From contig VHCR01000082.1 in assembly GCA_016871655.1 (NCBI GenBank), positions 1-6,603 of the forward strand: a stretch of 6,603 nucleotides of DNA. The letters are read 5' to 3'. The stretch's first letter is position 1. The number at the start of each line of letters is the position of its first letter. Below the pieces are notes generated by a model. The model was not told the origin of the DNA. It made no database searches and saw only the letters and a program-made list of their open reading frames with translations. This document shows, one piece after another, positions 1 to 5,711 of the stretch. This DNA is from Verrucomicrobiota bacterium. Its GTDB lineage: Bacteria; Verrucomicrobiota; Verrucomicrobiia; Chthoniobacterales; UBA6821. The position numbers were made by a program, and so were the translations under genes.

Positions 1-2
1 CG

Positions 3-107
3 CAAGGCCGTGATGCTGCAAAAGAGGTGTTGAAAAACGATGTTGCTCTCTACACCGAGATTGAAGCTGCCGTGCAAGGCGCTTTGGAAGAGGAGAAGAA
101 AAGCTAA
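3..107 (+). CDS. recA: RecA recombinase, C-terminal end (5' part outside window)
   Basis: Only the last 34 codons are present, ending in TAA at 105-107. They read QGRDAAKEVL, then an acidic helix, then the charged tail EEEKKS. This matches the end of the RecA C-terminal domain, in which a G-R-(D/E)-x-A-K-x-x-L segment and a helix precede a short acidic tail. RecA forms filaments on single-stranded DNA, catalyses strand exchange, and promotes LexA cleavage in the SOS response. The ATPase core lies upstream of the window, so no Walker motif can be checked. The gene converges on nfo and the stop codons overlap. The call rests on a short C-terminal match and is probable rather than certain. Confidence 0.78.
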   Translation, partial: QGRDAAKEVLKNDVALYTEIEAAVQGALEEEKKS

Positions 108-952
108 ATTTTTTTAAAACTTCGAAGAAGTTTCATAGCGGCGACATCTTCTGCCAAATCTTTCGCTTTCGGGGTTTCCAAAATTTTTGGAATTTTTTCT
201 AATGTACGAGAGCGCATGATCCAGCGGAAGGCATCGAGACCAATTTTTCCTTGCCCCAAATTTTCATGACGATCGACGCGGGAGCCAAGTGCCGCCTTGG
301 ATTCGTTGATATGAAGCGCGCAGAGTTGTTGGAGGCCAATGATGTTGTCGAACTGTTTAAAAACTTTTTCTGCTCCATCTTGTTCGGAAAGATCATAGCC
401 AGCGGCAAAGACGTGAGCCGTATCGAGGCAGATGCGGAGGCGTTCTGGGGCTTTCGCGCGATCTAAAATTTCAGCGAGCTCTTCAAAACGAGAACCGAGG
501 CAGCTTCCTTGGCCTGCGGTTGTTTCCAGAGCGATGCGAACGTTGAGTTTCGGATGTTCGGCGTGAATTTGATTGAGACTTTGAACAACACAGCGAATTC
601 CGTTTTTAACCCCAGCGCCAAGATGTGATCCGGGATGGAGAACGAGATAGGGGATGTCCAATTGATCGCAACGAAGAAGTTCTTCGCCGAGAGAGCGGAG
701 CGATTTTTCGTGATTCTCGGAATTTTCAGTGCCGAGGTTGATCAAGTAGCCTGCGTGTGCAATTACGACGCCGAGTTTTTTTCGCAGTGGATGTTGCGTG
801 AAAGATTTTACTTCTTCCTCCAAAAATGGATTGGCAAACCACTGCATATTATTTTTTACAAAGATCTGCATCGCCGTGCAGTCAATGCCAGTGGCGCGAT
901 CAATTGCTTTGGCGACGCCGCCAACCGTGGGGATGTGAGAGCCGAGGAGCAT
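104..952 (-). CDS. nfo: Deoxyribonuclease IV (endonuclease IV, AP endonuclease)
   Basis: This 282-residue protein is close in length to E. coli Nfo (285). It cleaves the phosphodiester bond 5' to abasic sites and removes 3' blocking groups in base excision repair, using a three-metal zinc site in a TIM barrel. All nine ligands expected for the family are visible: H66 (HAGYLINL), H106 (HPGSH), E143 (ETTAGQG), D177 and H180 (CLDTAHVFAAGYD), H214 (HINES), D227 and H229 (RVDRHENLGQG) and E259 (ILETPK). The start at 950-952 gives the canonical N-terminus MLLGSHIPTVGG. The frame stays open upstream to 1156, but that stretch is basic, has no family counterpart and overlaps the divergent gene. No Shine-Dalgarno sequence precedes the start. 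The gene converges on recA, so two DNA-repair genes meet end to end. Confidence 0.96.
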   Translation of the reverse strand: MLLGSHIPTVGGVAKAIDRATGIDCTAMQIFVKNNMQWFANPFLEEEVKSFTQHPLRKKLGVVIAHAGYLINLGTENSENHEKSLRSLGEELLRCDQLDIPYLVLHPGSHLGAGVKNGIRCVVQSLNQIHAEHPKLNVRIALETTAGQGSCLGSRFEELAEILDRAKAPERLRICLDTAHVFAAGYDLSEQDGAEKVFKQFDNIIGLQQLCALHINESKAALGSRVDRHENLGQGKIGLDAFRWIMRSRTLEKIPKILETPKAKDLAEDVAAMKLLRSFKKI

Positions 953-1008
953 GGAAATGGGTTGCAGGGTACAGCTTTTCAGTGTGTTAGGGAATAGCGA
1001 TTTAGGGT

Positions 1009-1052
1009 ACAGGATGTCAGAAAATAATATCAAGCCTAGCTTGTTGATAAAG
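1009..1052 (-). promoter_or_regulatory. Weak candidate promoter for nfo
   Basis: On the minus strand a TATTAT hexamer (plus-strand 1024-1029) matches the -10 consensus at five of six positions. It would start transcription near 1016, about 65 nt upstream of the nfo start. The -35 position holds only a poor match (TTTATC, three of six). In an AT-rich gap such matches are expected by chance, so this is a placeholder for the promoter that should exist here. Confidence 0.2.
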
Positions 1053-1102
1053 AGTGGGAAAAATTTTGACAATGCTTCTTTTGATCGAGTAGTTATAGCC
1101 GC

Positions 1103-1543
1103 ATGAAATTTCCTTCTCTTCTCCTTTTTCTTTGTTTTCTTCCTTCCATTCTCCATGCTGATACCAAAACAATCACGGAAGCAGATGTTGCTACTCCGAT
1201 CGTCATACAGAAAGGAGACACGATTGTTTTCTCATTGGCTTTAGCAGAACAAAGTATATGGTCGACCGCCATCATGCTCACAAAAGTACTGTTACCGTCC
1301 GGTACGAATATTCCAGCAGGGACGCCAATGCCGACGCAACCTTTAGTCGAGGAGTCGAGAAGTACTTTCAACAGCCTGAATCAAGGATCATCAATAGAAA
1401 TTCATTATTGCGCTGTTGCTCTCGGTCAGGAAGTTGTTCTCTTCACAGCCGCTGGGCTTGATCCTGTTTATCAGTATGAGAGGACGTACTGTTTTGTGAT
1501 CAACGTTCAAGATGAGGAAGTTCAGTCACTGCCGTCAACTTAG
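1103..1543 (+). CDS. Small secreted protein of unknown function
   Basis: The ORF encodes 146 residues and I do not recognise the family. The N-terminus is a textbook Sec signal peptide: Lys2, a hydrophobic core at residues 5-17, and a probable signal peptidase I site after Leu-His-Ala19. C11 lies inside the core without a lipobox, so a lipoprotein is unlikely. The mature part (about 127 residues) looks beta-rich, with alternating hydrophobic strands near 32-46, 98-107 and 110-116, and a final strand near 130-136 (CFVINVQ). The mature cysteines C103 and C130 could form a disulfide in the periplasm. The pattern of a 'V-x-x-G-D-x-I' strand and a late 'G-x-x-x-x-F-x-A' segment faintly recalls chagasin-like I42 protease inhibitors, but the NPTTG-type loop is missing, so I do not assign it. 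The start is fixed by the signal peptide. No Shine-Dalgarno sequence is present. The gene is divergent from nfo and has no partner gene. Confidence 0.7.
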   Translation: MKFPSLLLFLCFLPSILHADTKTITEADVATPIVIQKGDTIVFSLALAEQSIWSTAIMLTKVLLPSGTNIPAGTPMPTQPLVEESRSTFNSLNQGSSIEIHYCAVALGQEVVLFTAAGLDPVYQYERTYCFVINVQDEEVQSLPST

Positions 1544-1574
1544 GGGCATTGGCCACAAAGAACAGAGAAAAAAT

Positions 1575-1751
1575 TTAGAGATTCCTTTTAGTTTTTTTTG
1601 CTTTTCGCTCCGCCTTCCTTGCTTTTCGTTTTGCTTTTTTTTCTTGTTTTGAAGTGTGTTGTTTTTTCTTTTCAGTTTTCTTTGTTGATATTATCAAAAG
1701 AGTCTTTTTTGTTAGAAGATCGGCAGATGCTTTAATACGATCTTCTCTCAT
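1575..1751 (-). CDS. Candidate small lysine-rich protein (58 residues), unproven
   Basis: An ATG at 1749-1751 opens a 58-codon frame ending in TAA at 1575-1577. The product begins MREDRIKASADLL, continues with a short hydrophobic patch (LLIIST, residues 18-23) and ends in a very basic tail rich in Lys, Arg and Ala (KAKRKARKAERKAKK, residues 39-53). This is the kind of low-complexity basic tail seen in some nucleic-acid-binding proteins, but I recognise no family. A fairly well-placed sigma70-like promoter lies upstream (separate entry). As with the neighbouring genes, there is no Shine-Dalgarno sequence. The alternative is that the T-rich tract is non-coding and the frame is open by chance. 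A phenylalanine-rich frame on the plus strand is the antisense of this tract and is less plausible. Confidence 0.3.
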   Translation of the reverse strand: MREDRIKASADLLTKKTLLIISTKKTEKKKQHTSKQEKKAKRKARKAERKAKKTKRNL

Positions 1752-1780
1752 TATCTGGGCGATAGAGCTTGTTCTTATAA

Positions 1781-1809
1781 TTTCTACGCTTCTAACGCGC
1801 CTTTTTCAA
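1781..1809 (-). promoter_or_regulatory. Candidate sigma70-type promoter for the minus-strand micro-ORF
   Basis: Read on the minus strand, TTGAAA (plus 1804-1809, five of six to TTGACA) is followed after exactly 17 bp by TAGAAA (plus 1781-1786, four of six to TATAAT). The expected transcription start near 1774 would give a leader of about 23 nt before the ATG at 1751. A TACACT/AGTGTA dyad (1815-1834) sits just upstream of the -35 and could be a regulator site. The evidence is pattern only, in AT-rich DNA. Confidence 0.3.
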
Positions 1810-1916
1810 TTTAGTACACTATATAAAAAGTGTAACCTTTTATAGGCTTCTTGCTCCTTCGAAAAGCCCCGTCATTTTTATGCATAAAAAAAAATGAAAA
1901 AAATCAAAAATTCTTC

Positions 1917-1944
1917 TTGCGCTTCTTGCTTTTTTCTCTAAACT
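1917..1944 (+). promoter_or_regulatory. Weak candidate promoter for the ribosomal-protein operon
   Basis: TTGCGC (1917-1922) and TAAACT (1939-1944) are separated by 16 bp and lie about 100 bp upstream of rpsL. The -35 matches consensus at three positions and the -10 at four. An A-tract lies directly upstream (1886-1910), as is common ahead of strong ribosomal promoters. An initiation point near 1951 would place both leader hairpins inside the transcript. The hexamers are poor, so the true promoter may be elsewhere in 1850-1950. Confidence 0.25.
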
Positions 1945-1957
1945 TTCCCGTCCGGTC

Positions 1958-2017
1958 TTTCATGAAGTTTTTTCATGAGCATGAAGGCACGGCTTTCTGA
2001 ATCGCTTGAAAACAAGC
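1958..2017 (+). promoter_or_regulatory. Structured leader upstream of rpsL
   Basis: Two short hairpins can form. The first pairs TCATGAA (1960-1966) with TTCATGA (1972-1978) around a five-base loop. A third copy of CATGAA at 1980-1985 could instead compete for TTCATG, which makes alternative folds possible. The second is GCTTG (2004-2008) with CAAGC (2013-2017), closed by an AAAA loop, 30 nt before the rpsL start. Ribosomal operons are often feedback-controlled through leader structures, but nothing here matches a known S7, S12 or L4 target that I can recognise. Confidence 0.3.
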
Positions 2018-2047
2018 TGGGGAGCAGTGCGAGACCAAATGAATTTT

Positions 2048-2455
2048 ATGCCGACAATTAATCAACTCGTACGAAAAGGACGCCGCAAAGTTTTGGTGAA
2101 ATCAAAATCGCCAGCTCTTGTTAATTGCCCACAGCGTCGTGGTGTTTGCGTTCAGGTTATGACTCGTACCCCTAAGAAACCTAACTCTGCGTTGCGCAAA
2201 GTTGCGAAGGTTCGCTTGACAAATGGACAAGAAGTTATCGCTTACATTCCTGGTGAAGGGCACAACCTTCAAGAGCACTCCATTGTACTCGTGCGTGGGG
2301 GACGTGTAAAAGATCTTCCCGGTGTTCGCTATCATATCGTTCGTGGAACGCTTGACAGCCTTGGTGTTGACGGCCGTCGCCGCAGCCGCTCCAAATACGG
2401 AGCTAAACGTCCTAAAGCTGGTGCTGAAGATAAAGCAGCCGCTAAGAAAAAGTAA
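2048..2455 (+). CDS. rpsL: 30S ribosomal protein S12
   Basis: S12 sits at the decoding centre of the small subunit and helps set tRNA selection accuracy. The 135-residue product aligns with E. coli S12 (124 residues) without gaps through residue 123. [11 protein letters not shown] lies at 41-51 and [10 protein letters not shown] at 87-96. K43 and K88, the usual sites of streptomycin-resistance changes, are in the wild-type state, and D89, the RimO methylthiolation site, is present. An 11-residue Lys/Ala-rich tail extends beyond the E. coli end. The start at 2048 gives [11 protein letters not shown], the family N-terminus. In-frame starts at 2006 (TTG) and 2039 (ATG) would only add unconserved residues. 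The start follows TTTT directly, with no Shine-Dalgarno sequence. It is the first gene of the cluster, 92 nt before rpsG. Confidence 0.98.
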   Translation: MPTINQLVRKGRRKVLVKSKSPALVNCPQRRGVCVQVMTRTPKKPNSALRKVAKVRLTNGQEVIAYIPGEGHNLQEHSIVLVRGGRVKDLPGVRYHIVRGTLDSLGVDGRRRSRSKYGAKRPKAGAEDKAAAKKK

Positions 2456-2490
2456 TACACACAAAAACACACAAAGAATTTTATAAACCC

Positions 2491-2507
2491 GCCTTGCAAA
2501 GCAAGGC
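2491..2507 (+). promoter_or_regulatory. Perfect 7-bp hairpin between rpsL and rpsG
   Basis: GCCTTGC (2491-2497) and GCAAGGC (2501-2507) pair perfectly around an AAA loop. No U-run follows, so this is not a standard intrinsic terminator. In E. coli the rpsL-rpsG gap carries the target through which S7 represses its own translation, and this hairpin lies in the matching place, 40 nt before the rpsG start. A weaker alternative pairs AGGC (2504-2507) with GCCT further downstream. A regulatory, RNA-processing or partial-attenuation role is inferred from position only. Confidence 0.45.
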
Positions 2508-2547
2508 TTAGATCGCCTCAGAGCCTATAACCTAAACCCTTTTTCCT

Positions 2548-3021
2548 ATGTCCCGCCGTAAACGCGTCATCCATAAAGAAGTTAAACAAGACCTTCGGTA
2601 TGCCAATCCGTTGGTTGCGCGTCTTATTACCTCGGTAATGCGTCACGGCAAACGATCGATTGCTGAAAAGATTGTTTACACCGCTATTGAAACCACTCGT
2701 TCTGGCGCTGAGGTTGTCGATCCTTTGGATGTGCTGACTAAGGCCGTCGAAAATGTCCGCCCTCGTCTTGAGGTGAAGAGCCGCCGTGTTGGTGGTGCCA
2801 CGTATCAAGTTCCAATGGAAGTGGCGATGGATCGTTCTCTTGCTTTAGCGATGCGTTGGATTGTGACGTTGGCTAGCAAGCGCAAAGGTGTTCCAATGGC
2901 GAAGGCGTTAGCTCATGAGCTCAAAGATGCTTCTGTCGGCCAAGGTGCTGCTATTAAAAAGCGGGACGATCTTCACAAGATGGCGCAAGCTAACCGAGCT
3001 TTTGCTCACTTCCGCTGGTAG
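2548..3021 (+). CDS. rpsG: 30S ribosomal protein S7
   Basis: S7 is a primary assembly protein for the head of the small subunit; it binds the 3' major domain of 16S rRNA and lines the E site. The 157-residue length is typical of the short S7 form. Visible family blocks are MRHGKRSIAEKIVYTAIE (31-48), RPRLEVKSRRVGGATYQVP (71-89, the beta-hairpin arm), the helical segment AMRWIV (101-106), and the C-terminus ANRAFAHFRW (148-157), which ends in the usual FAH-(F/Y)-RW. The start is unambiguous because MSRRKR is the family N-terminus. It follows an 11-base pyrimidine run (2537-2547) instead of a Shine-Dalgarno sequence. It is 32 nt upstream of fusA and is co-transcribed with it by position. Confidence 0.98.
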   Translation: MSRRKRVIHKEVKQDLRYANPLVARLITSVMRHGKRSIAEKIVYTAIETTRSGAEVVDPLDVLTKAVENVRPRLEVKSRRVGGATYQVPMEVAMDRSLALAMRWIVTLASKRKGVPMAKALAHELKDASVGQGAAIKKRDDLHKMAQANRAFAHFRW

Positions 3022-3053
3022 TCCTATTTTAAATTTATTTGATTTCAGTTTTT

Positions 3054-5207
3054 ATGTCTAAGACTCCTCCTTCCAATCCGAATTCTCCGGACCGCGCTTT
3101 TCCGCTCGAAAGAACGCGTAACATTGGAATTTGTGCTCACATTGACGCTGGTAAAACTACGTTGACAGAGCGCGTGCTTTTCTACACCGGCATGATTCAC
3201 AAAATCGGTGAGGTGCACGAAGGGACAACCGTTACTGACTGGATGGAGCAAGAGCGTGAGCGTGGTATCACGATTACTTCGGCGGCGACAACCTGCAGCT
3301 GGAAACAACGCGTTGAGGAAGATGTTGTCAAGCTTTTCCCAAATATCAGTCAGCGCGTTAACATTATCGATACCCCCGGTCACGTTGACTTTACCGCCGA
3401 GGTAGAGCGTTCTCTTCGCGTTCTAGATGGTGCGATTGCCGTGTTCTGTGGTGTTGCCGGTGTGCAACCACAATCTGAAACAGTCTGGCGCCAAGCCAAC
3501 AAGTATGGTGTTCCTCGTATTGCTTTTGTCAATAAGATGGATCGTACCGGTGCCAATTTTGCGAACGCCGTGAACGATATGCGTACGAAGCTTGGCGCGA
3601 ATGCCTGGCCTATCTTGATTCCGCTTGGTGCTGAAGACAACTTGCGTGGACAAATCGACGTTGTGAACCAAAAAGTTGTTCTCTACGCTGATGATAGCAG
3701 TATGGGGTCAACGTACACAATTGACTCGATTCCTGCAGAACATATCGACATGGCGAAGGCCGCCTACGATGATTTGGTGAACCAAATGATGGATCTTGAC
3801 GAAGAAATCGGCAATCTTTTCTTGGAAGAGAAGCCGGTGACGCGTGAAGATTTGAAAAAAGCAATCCGTCGGCAAACAATTGCAAATCGTTTTGTTCCTG
3901 TTGCTGGTGGTTCCGCATTCAAAAATAAAGGTGTTCAATATCTTGTTGATGCCGTTGTTGACTATCTTCCAAGCCCGATCGACATTGAGGCCGCAAAAGG
4001 TCAAGATCCTGACACTGGTGACGAAAAACTTGCTACGACAAGCGACTTTGAGCCGTTCTGTTCTTTGGCTTTCAAGCTTTGGAGTGATCCATTCGTTGGA
4101 AAACTTGTTTTCTTCCGTGTCTACTCCGGAAAATTGAGCAAAGGCGACACTGTCTACAATCCTCGTACGCACAAGCGCGAGCGGATCAGCCGTCTTATTC
4201 AGATTCAAGCTGACAAGCGTGAAGATATCGACACTTGTTACTCTGGTGACATCGCCGCAATCGTCGGTATTAAAAATATCACAACAGGTGATACTCTTTG
4301 CGATGAAGATCATGCTATTTTGTTAGAACCACCTTCCTTCCCGGATCCGGTTATCTCGATGTCGATTGAGCCGAAGACGAAGGCTGATCAAGAAAAGATG
4401 GCCAACGCATTGCAACGCCTCTCTGAAGAAGATCCGACCTTCCGCGTCTTCACTAACGAAGACACTGGTCAGACGATCATCGCTGGAATGGGTGAACTCC
4501 ACCTTGAAATTATCCGTGACCGTATGTTGCGTGAGTTTAAAGTTGATGCTGCTTCCGGTAAGCCTCAGATCGCTTATAAAGAAACCGCTCTCATGCCTGC
4601 AGATGGTGAAGGTAAACTCGTTAAACAATCCGGCGGTCGTGGTCAATACGGACACGTTATTATCAAGACCACGCCAAACGAGCGCGGAAAAGGAATTACC
4701 ATTGAAAACAAAGTCGTCGGTGGAACTATTCCTAAAGAATATATTCCAGCCGTTATCAAAGGTCTCAACGAAGCGACGCTCAACGGTGTTGTTGGTGGCT
4801 ATCCTGTCATTGACCTTCACATTGACATCATCGATGGCTCTTATCACGATGTTGACTCCAACGAGCTTGCGTTCAAGATGGCAGCAATTTTTGCACTCAA
4901 GGATGCTTTGAAAAAAGCAAAGCCAATCCTTCTCGAGCCGATTATGAAAGTCGAGGCGATCACTCCTGAAGAATATCAAGGTGATATCATGGGTGATTTG
5001 AATCGTCGTCGTGGAAAAATCATGTCGATTGAAACAAAAACAGTCAGCACTAGCGTCAATGCAGAGGTTCCTCTTGCCGAGATGTTCGGTTATGCAACAG
5101 CAATCCGCTCCCTTTCCAAGGGCCGTGCTGCTTACTCGATGGAACCTTCCCACTTTGAACAAGTGCCAGCGCAAGTCTTGGCAGCAGTTCTCGATCAAAA
5201 GAATTAA
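3054..5207 (+). CDS. fusA: Translation elongation factor G
   Basis: EF-G is the GTPase that moves tRNA and mRNA through the ribosome and, with RRF, helps recycle it. The 717-residue protein has every landmark. G1 is AHIDAGKT (28-35), switch I is [11 protein letters not shown] (70-80), G3 is DTPGH (106-110), G4 is NKMD (160-163) and G5 is GSAFKNKG (286-293). The beta-barrel domain II follows from about 330, domain III carries GMGELHLEI (478-486), and domain IV begins near 505. The domain IV tip loop is [15 protein letters not shown] (594-608), with H598 at the position important for translocation. Domain V ends near residue 700. A roughly 13-residue insertion separates switch I from DTPGH, similar in length to that of E. 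coli. The ATG at 3054 follows TTTTT. A TTG at 3039 would add five unconserved residues. The usual tuf gene does not follow it. Confidence 0.98.
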   Translation: MSKTPPSNPNSPDRAFPLERTRNIGICAHIDAGKTTLTERVLFYTGMIHKIGEVHEGTTVTDWMEQERERGITITSAATTCSWKQRVEEDVVKLFPNISQRVNIIDTPGHVDFTAEVERSLRVLDGAIAVFCGVAGVQPQSETVWRQANKYGVPRIAFVNKMDRTGANFANAVNDMRTKLGANAWPILIPLGAEDNLRGQIDVVNQKVVLYADDSSMGSTYTIDSIPAEHIDMAKAAYDDLVNQMMDLDEEIGNLFLEEKPVTREDLKKAIRRQTIANRFVPVAGGSAFKNKGVQYLVDAVVDYLPSPIDIEAAKGQDPDTGDEKLATTSDFEPFCSLAFKLWSDPFVGKLVFFRVYSGKLSKGDTVYNPRTHKRERISRLIQIQADKREDIDTCYSGDIAAIVGIKNITTGDTLCDEDHAILLEPPSFPDPVISMSIEPKTKADQEKMANALQRLSEEDPTFRVFTNEDTGQTIIAGMGELHLEIIRDRMLREFKVDAASGKPQIAYKETALMPADGEGKLVKQSGGRGQYGHVIIKTTPNERGKGITIENKVVGGTIPKEYIPAVIKGLNEATLNGVVGGYPVIDLHIDIIDGSYHDVDSNELAFKMAAIFALKDALKKAKPILLEPIMKVEAITPEEYQGDIMGDLNRRRGKIMSIETKTVSTSVNAEVPLAEMFGYATAIRSLSKGRAAYSMEPSHFEQVPAQVLAAVLDQKN

Positions 5208-5235
5208 CTTTAACTTAAACTTTTCACTTTAACTT
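5207..5235 (+). repeat. Direct repeat ACTTTAACTT in the fusA-rpsJ gap
   Basis: The 10-mer ACTTTAACTT occurs at 5207-5216 and again at 5226-5235, nearly filling the 30-base gap. The second copy runs straight into the rpsJ start codon and supplies its U-rich upstream tract. It may be a translation-enhancer-like sequence or simple local duplication. Confidence 0.6.
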
Positions 5236-5237
5236 TT

Positions 5238-5549
5238 ATGGCCGCTGGACATCGCATTCGTATTCGACTGAAAGGTTTTGATTTTCGCCTGCTCGATATT
5301 TCCGCTTTGGAAATCGTGGAGACAGCGAAGCGCACCGGATCCAAAATTCTTGGGCCGATTCCTCTTCCTACCCATATCGAAAAATTTACCGTAAACCGTT
5401 CTCCTCACGTCGACAAAAAATCGATGGATCAATTTGAAATCAGAACCCACAAACGCTTGCTCGACATCGTTGAGCCAACAGCCAAAACAGTTGATGAGCT
5501 CCGGAAGCTCAATCTGCCAGCTGGCGTGGATATCTCGATTAAGATCTAA
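5238..5549 (+). CDS. rpsJ: 30S ribosomal protein S10 (NusE)
   Basis: S10 is part of the small-subunit head. With NusB it also links transcription antitermination and NusG to the leading ribosome. The 103-residue length equals that of E. coli S10. Blocks visible are [14 protein letters not shown] (7-20), SGPIPLPT-like [10 protein letters not shown] (36-45), and the extended loop [20 protein letters not shown] (52-71) that reaches into the 16S rRNA core. The C-terminus is [18 protein letters not shown] (86-103). The start [10 protein letters not shown] fits the family and follows CTTTT. In many bacteria rpsJ opens the S10 operon after tuf. Here it is 30 nt after fusA and 162 nt before rplC, so by spacing it belongs more to the fusA side. 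Confidence 0.97.
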   Translation: MAAGHRIRIRLKGFDFRLLDISALEIVETAKRTGSKILGPIPLPTHIEKFTVNRSPHVDKKSMDQFEIRTHKRLLDIVEPTAKTVDELRKLNLPAGVDISIKI

Positions 5550-5562
5550 CGTAACTGCTAAG

Positions 5563-5595
5563 AAAATTTAATTAACTAATAAAATAAAATTTAAT
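5563..5595 (+). repeat. Direct repeat AAAATTTAAT after rpsJ
   Basis: The 10-mer AAAATTTAAT is found at 5563-5572 and 5586-5595, 23 bases apart, in an extremely AT-rich strip upstream of the structured rplC leader. Such a strip could hold a promoter for rplC, but no convincing -35/-10 pair was found. Confidence 0.5.
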
Positions 5596-5607
5596 AACGA
5601 ATATTTT

Positions 5608-5694
5608 GTTGAACGCCGCTCCGCGGCTTTTGAAACGTTGAAATGTTGAAAAACGTTCATGCTCAAAAAGGTTCAAACGCTTCAAAAATTCAAC
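5608..5694 (+). promoter_or_regulatory. Candidate structured RNA leader of rplC (three-way junction)
   Basis: The transcript can fold into a closed three-way junction. An outer stem pairs GTTGAA (5608-5613) with TTCAAC (5689-5694). A GC-rich hairpin GCCGC/GCGGC with a TCC loop lies at 5615-5627. A long imperfect stem pairs 5628-5642 with 5672-5687 (14 pairs, one A-C mismatch and one bulged A at 5675). The structure ends 17 nt before the rplC start codon. In E. coli, L4 regulates the S10 operon through a leader upstream of rpsJ; here the equivalent place for control would be this gap. The stems are mostly A-U, so stability is uncertain without folding and comparison. Confidence 0.4.
5615..5631 (+). 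terminator. Possible weak terminator or attenuator between rpsJ and rplC
   Basis: A 5-bp all-GC stem with a three-base loop is followed at once by TTTT (5628-5631) and then GAAACG. The stem is short and the U-run is only four long, so full termination is unlikely. The same U-run would be taken up by the long stem of the three-way junction described for 5608-5694, which could make the two folds compete and give partial read-through control. Confidence 0.3.
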
Positions 5695-5711
5695 CTCTCA
5701 ACTCTTCTTTT

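Larger units (their letters stand above)
1544..2047. other. 504-base T-rich intergenic region
   Basis: No recognisable large gene lies between the secreted orphan and rpsL. The plus strand is strongly T-rich from about 1580 to 1720 because the minus strand can encode a lysine-rich micro-ORF (separate entry). Other structure includes a 10-bp direct repeat TTGCTTTTCG at 1599-1608 and 1619-1628, a TACACT/AGTGTA dyad at 1815-1834, and a perfect 16-bp palindrome at 1875-1890 centred on ATGCAT. The last roughly 100 bases are the putative rpsL leader. I see no tRNA-like fold, no insertion-sequence ends and no strong hairpin-plus-T terminator for the upstream gene. Confidence 0.7.

Noticed and set aside
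117..133. AAACTTC/GAAGTTT hairpin as an intrinsic terminator for recA or nfo
   Set aside because: The stem is AT-rich and no clean U-run follows on either strand. It also lies within nfo coding sequence.
1066..1100. TTGACA (1066-1071) as the promoter of the secreted-protein gene
   Set aside because: The -35 is perfect, but no acceptable -10 lies 16-18 bp downstream (TAGTTA at 1090-1095 is poor), and any start would fall at or beyond the ATG. A leaderless transcript is conceivable but not supported.
953..1156. N-terminal extension of the nfo frame by 68 residues to an ATG at 1156
   Set aside because: The added part is basic and unlike any endonuclease IV, it overlaps the divergent secreted-protein gene, and the ATG at 952 gives the exact family N-terminus.
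1654..1845. Plus-strand 63-residue Phe-rich frame with membrane-like stretches
   Set aside because: It is mainly the antisense of a T-rich, lysine-coding tract. Its composition follows from poly-T, and no start signal or homologous pattern supports it.
2041..2455. Streptomycin-resistance changes in S12
   Set aside because: K43 and K88 are both the usual susceptible residues; nothing points to resistance.
3039..3053. TTG start for fusA five codons upstream
   Set aside because: It is a rarer start codon adding unconserved residues; the ATG at 3054 has the same U-tract context as the neighbouring genes.
4323..5198. Long minus-strand frame opposite fusA (291 residues), and another at 3708-4313
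   Set aside because: Both are antisense shadows produced by fusA codon usage. The sense strand encodes a full, conserved EF-G across the same bases.
5608..5702. Repeated GTTGAA and TTCAA units as a CRISPR-like or tandem array
   Set aside because: The units are only six bases, irregularly spaced, and are better explained as the two sides of stems in the rplC leader.
5643..5711. Upstream ATG start for rplC adding 23 residues
   Set aside because: The extra residues have no counterpart in L3 and would overlap the structured leader; MSLGILGKKIGM at 5712 is the normal L3 start.
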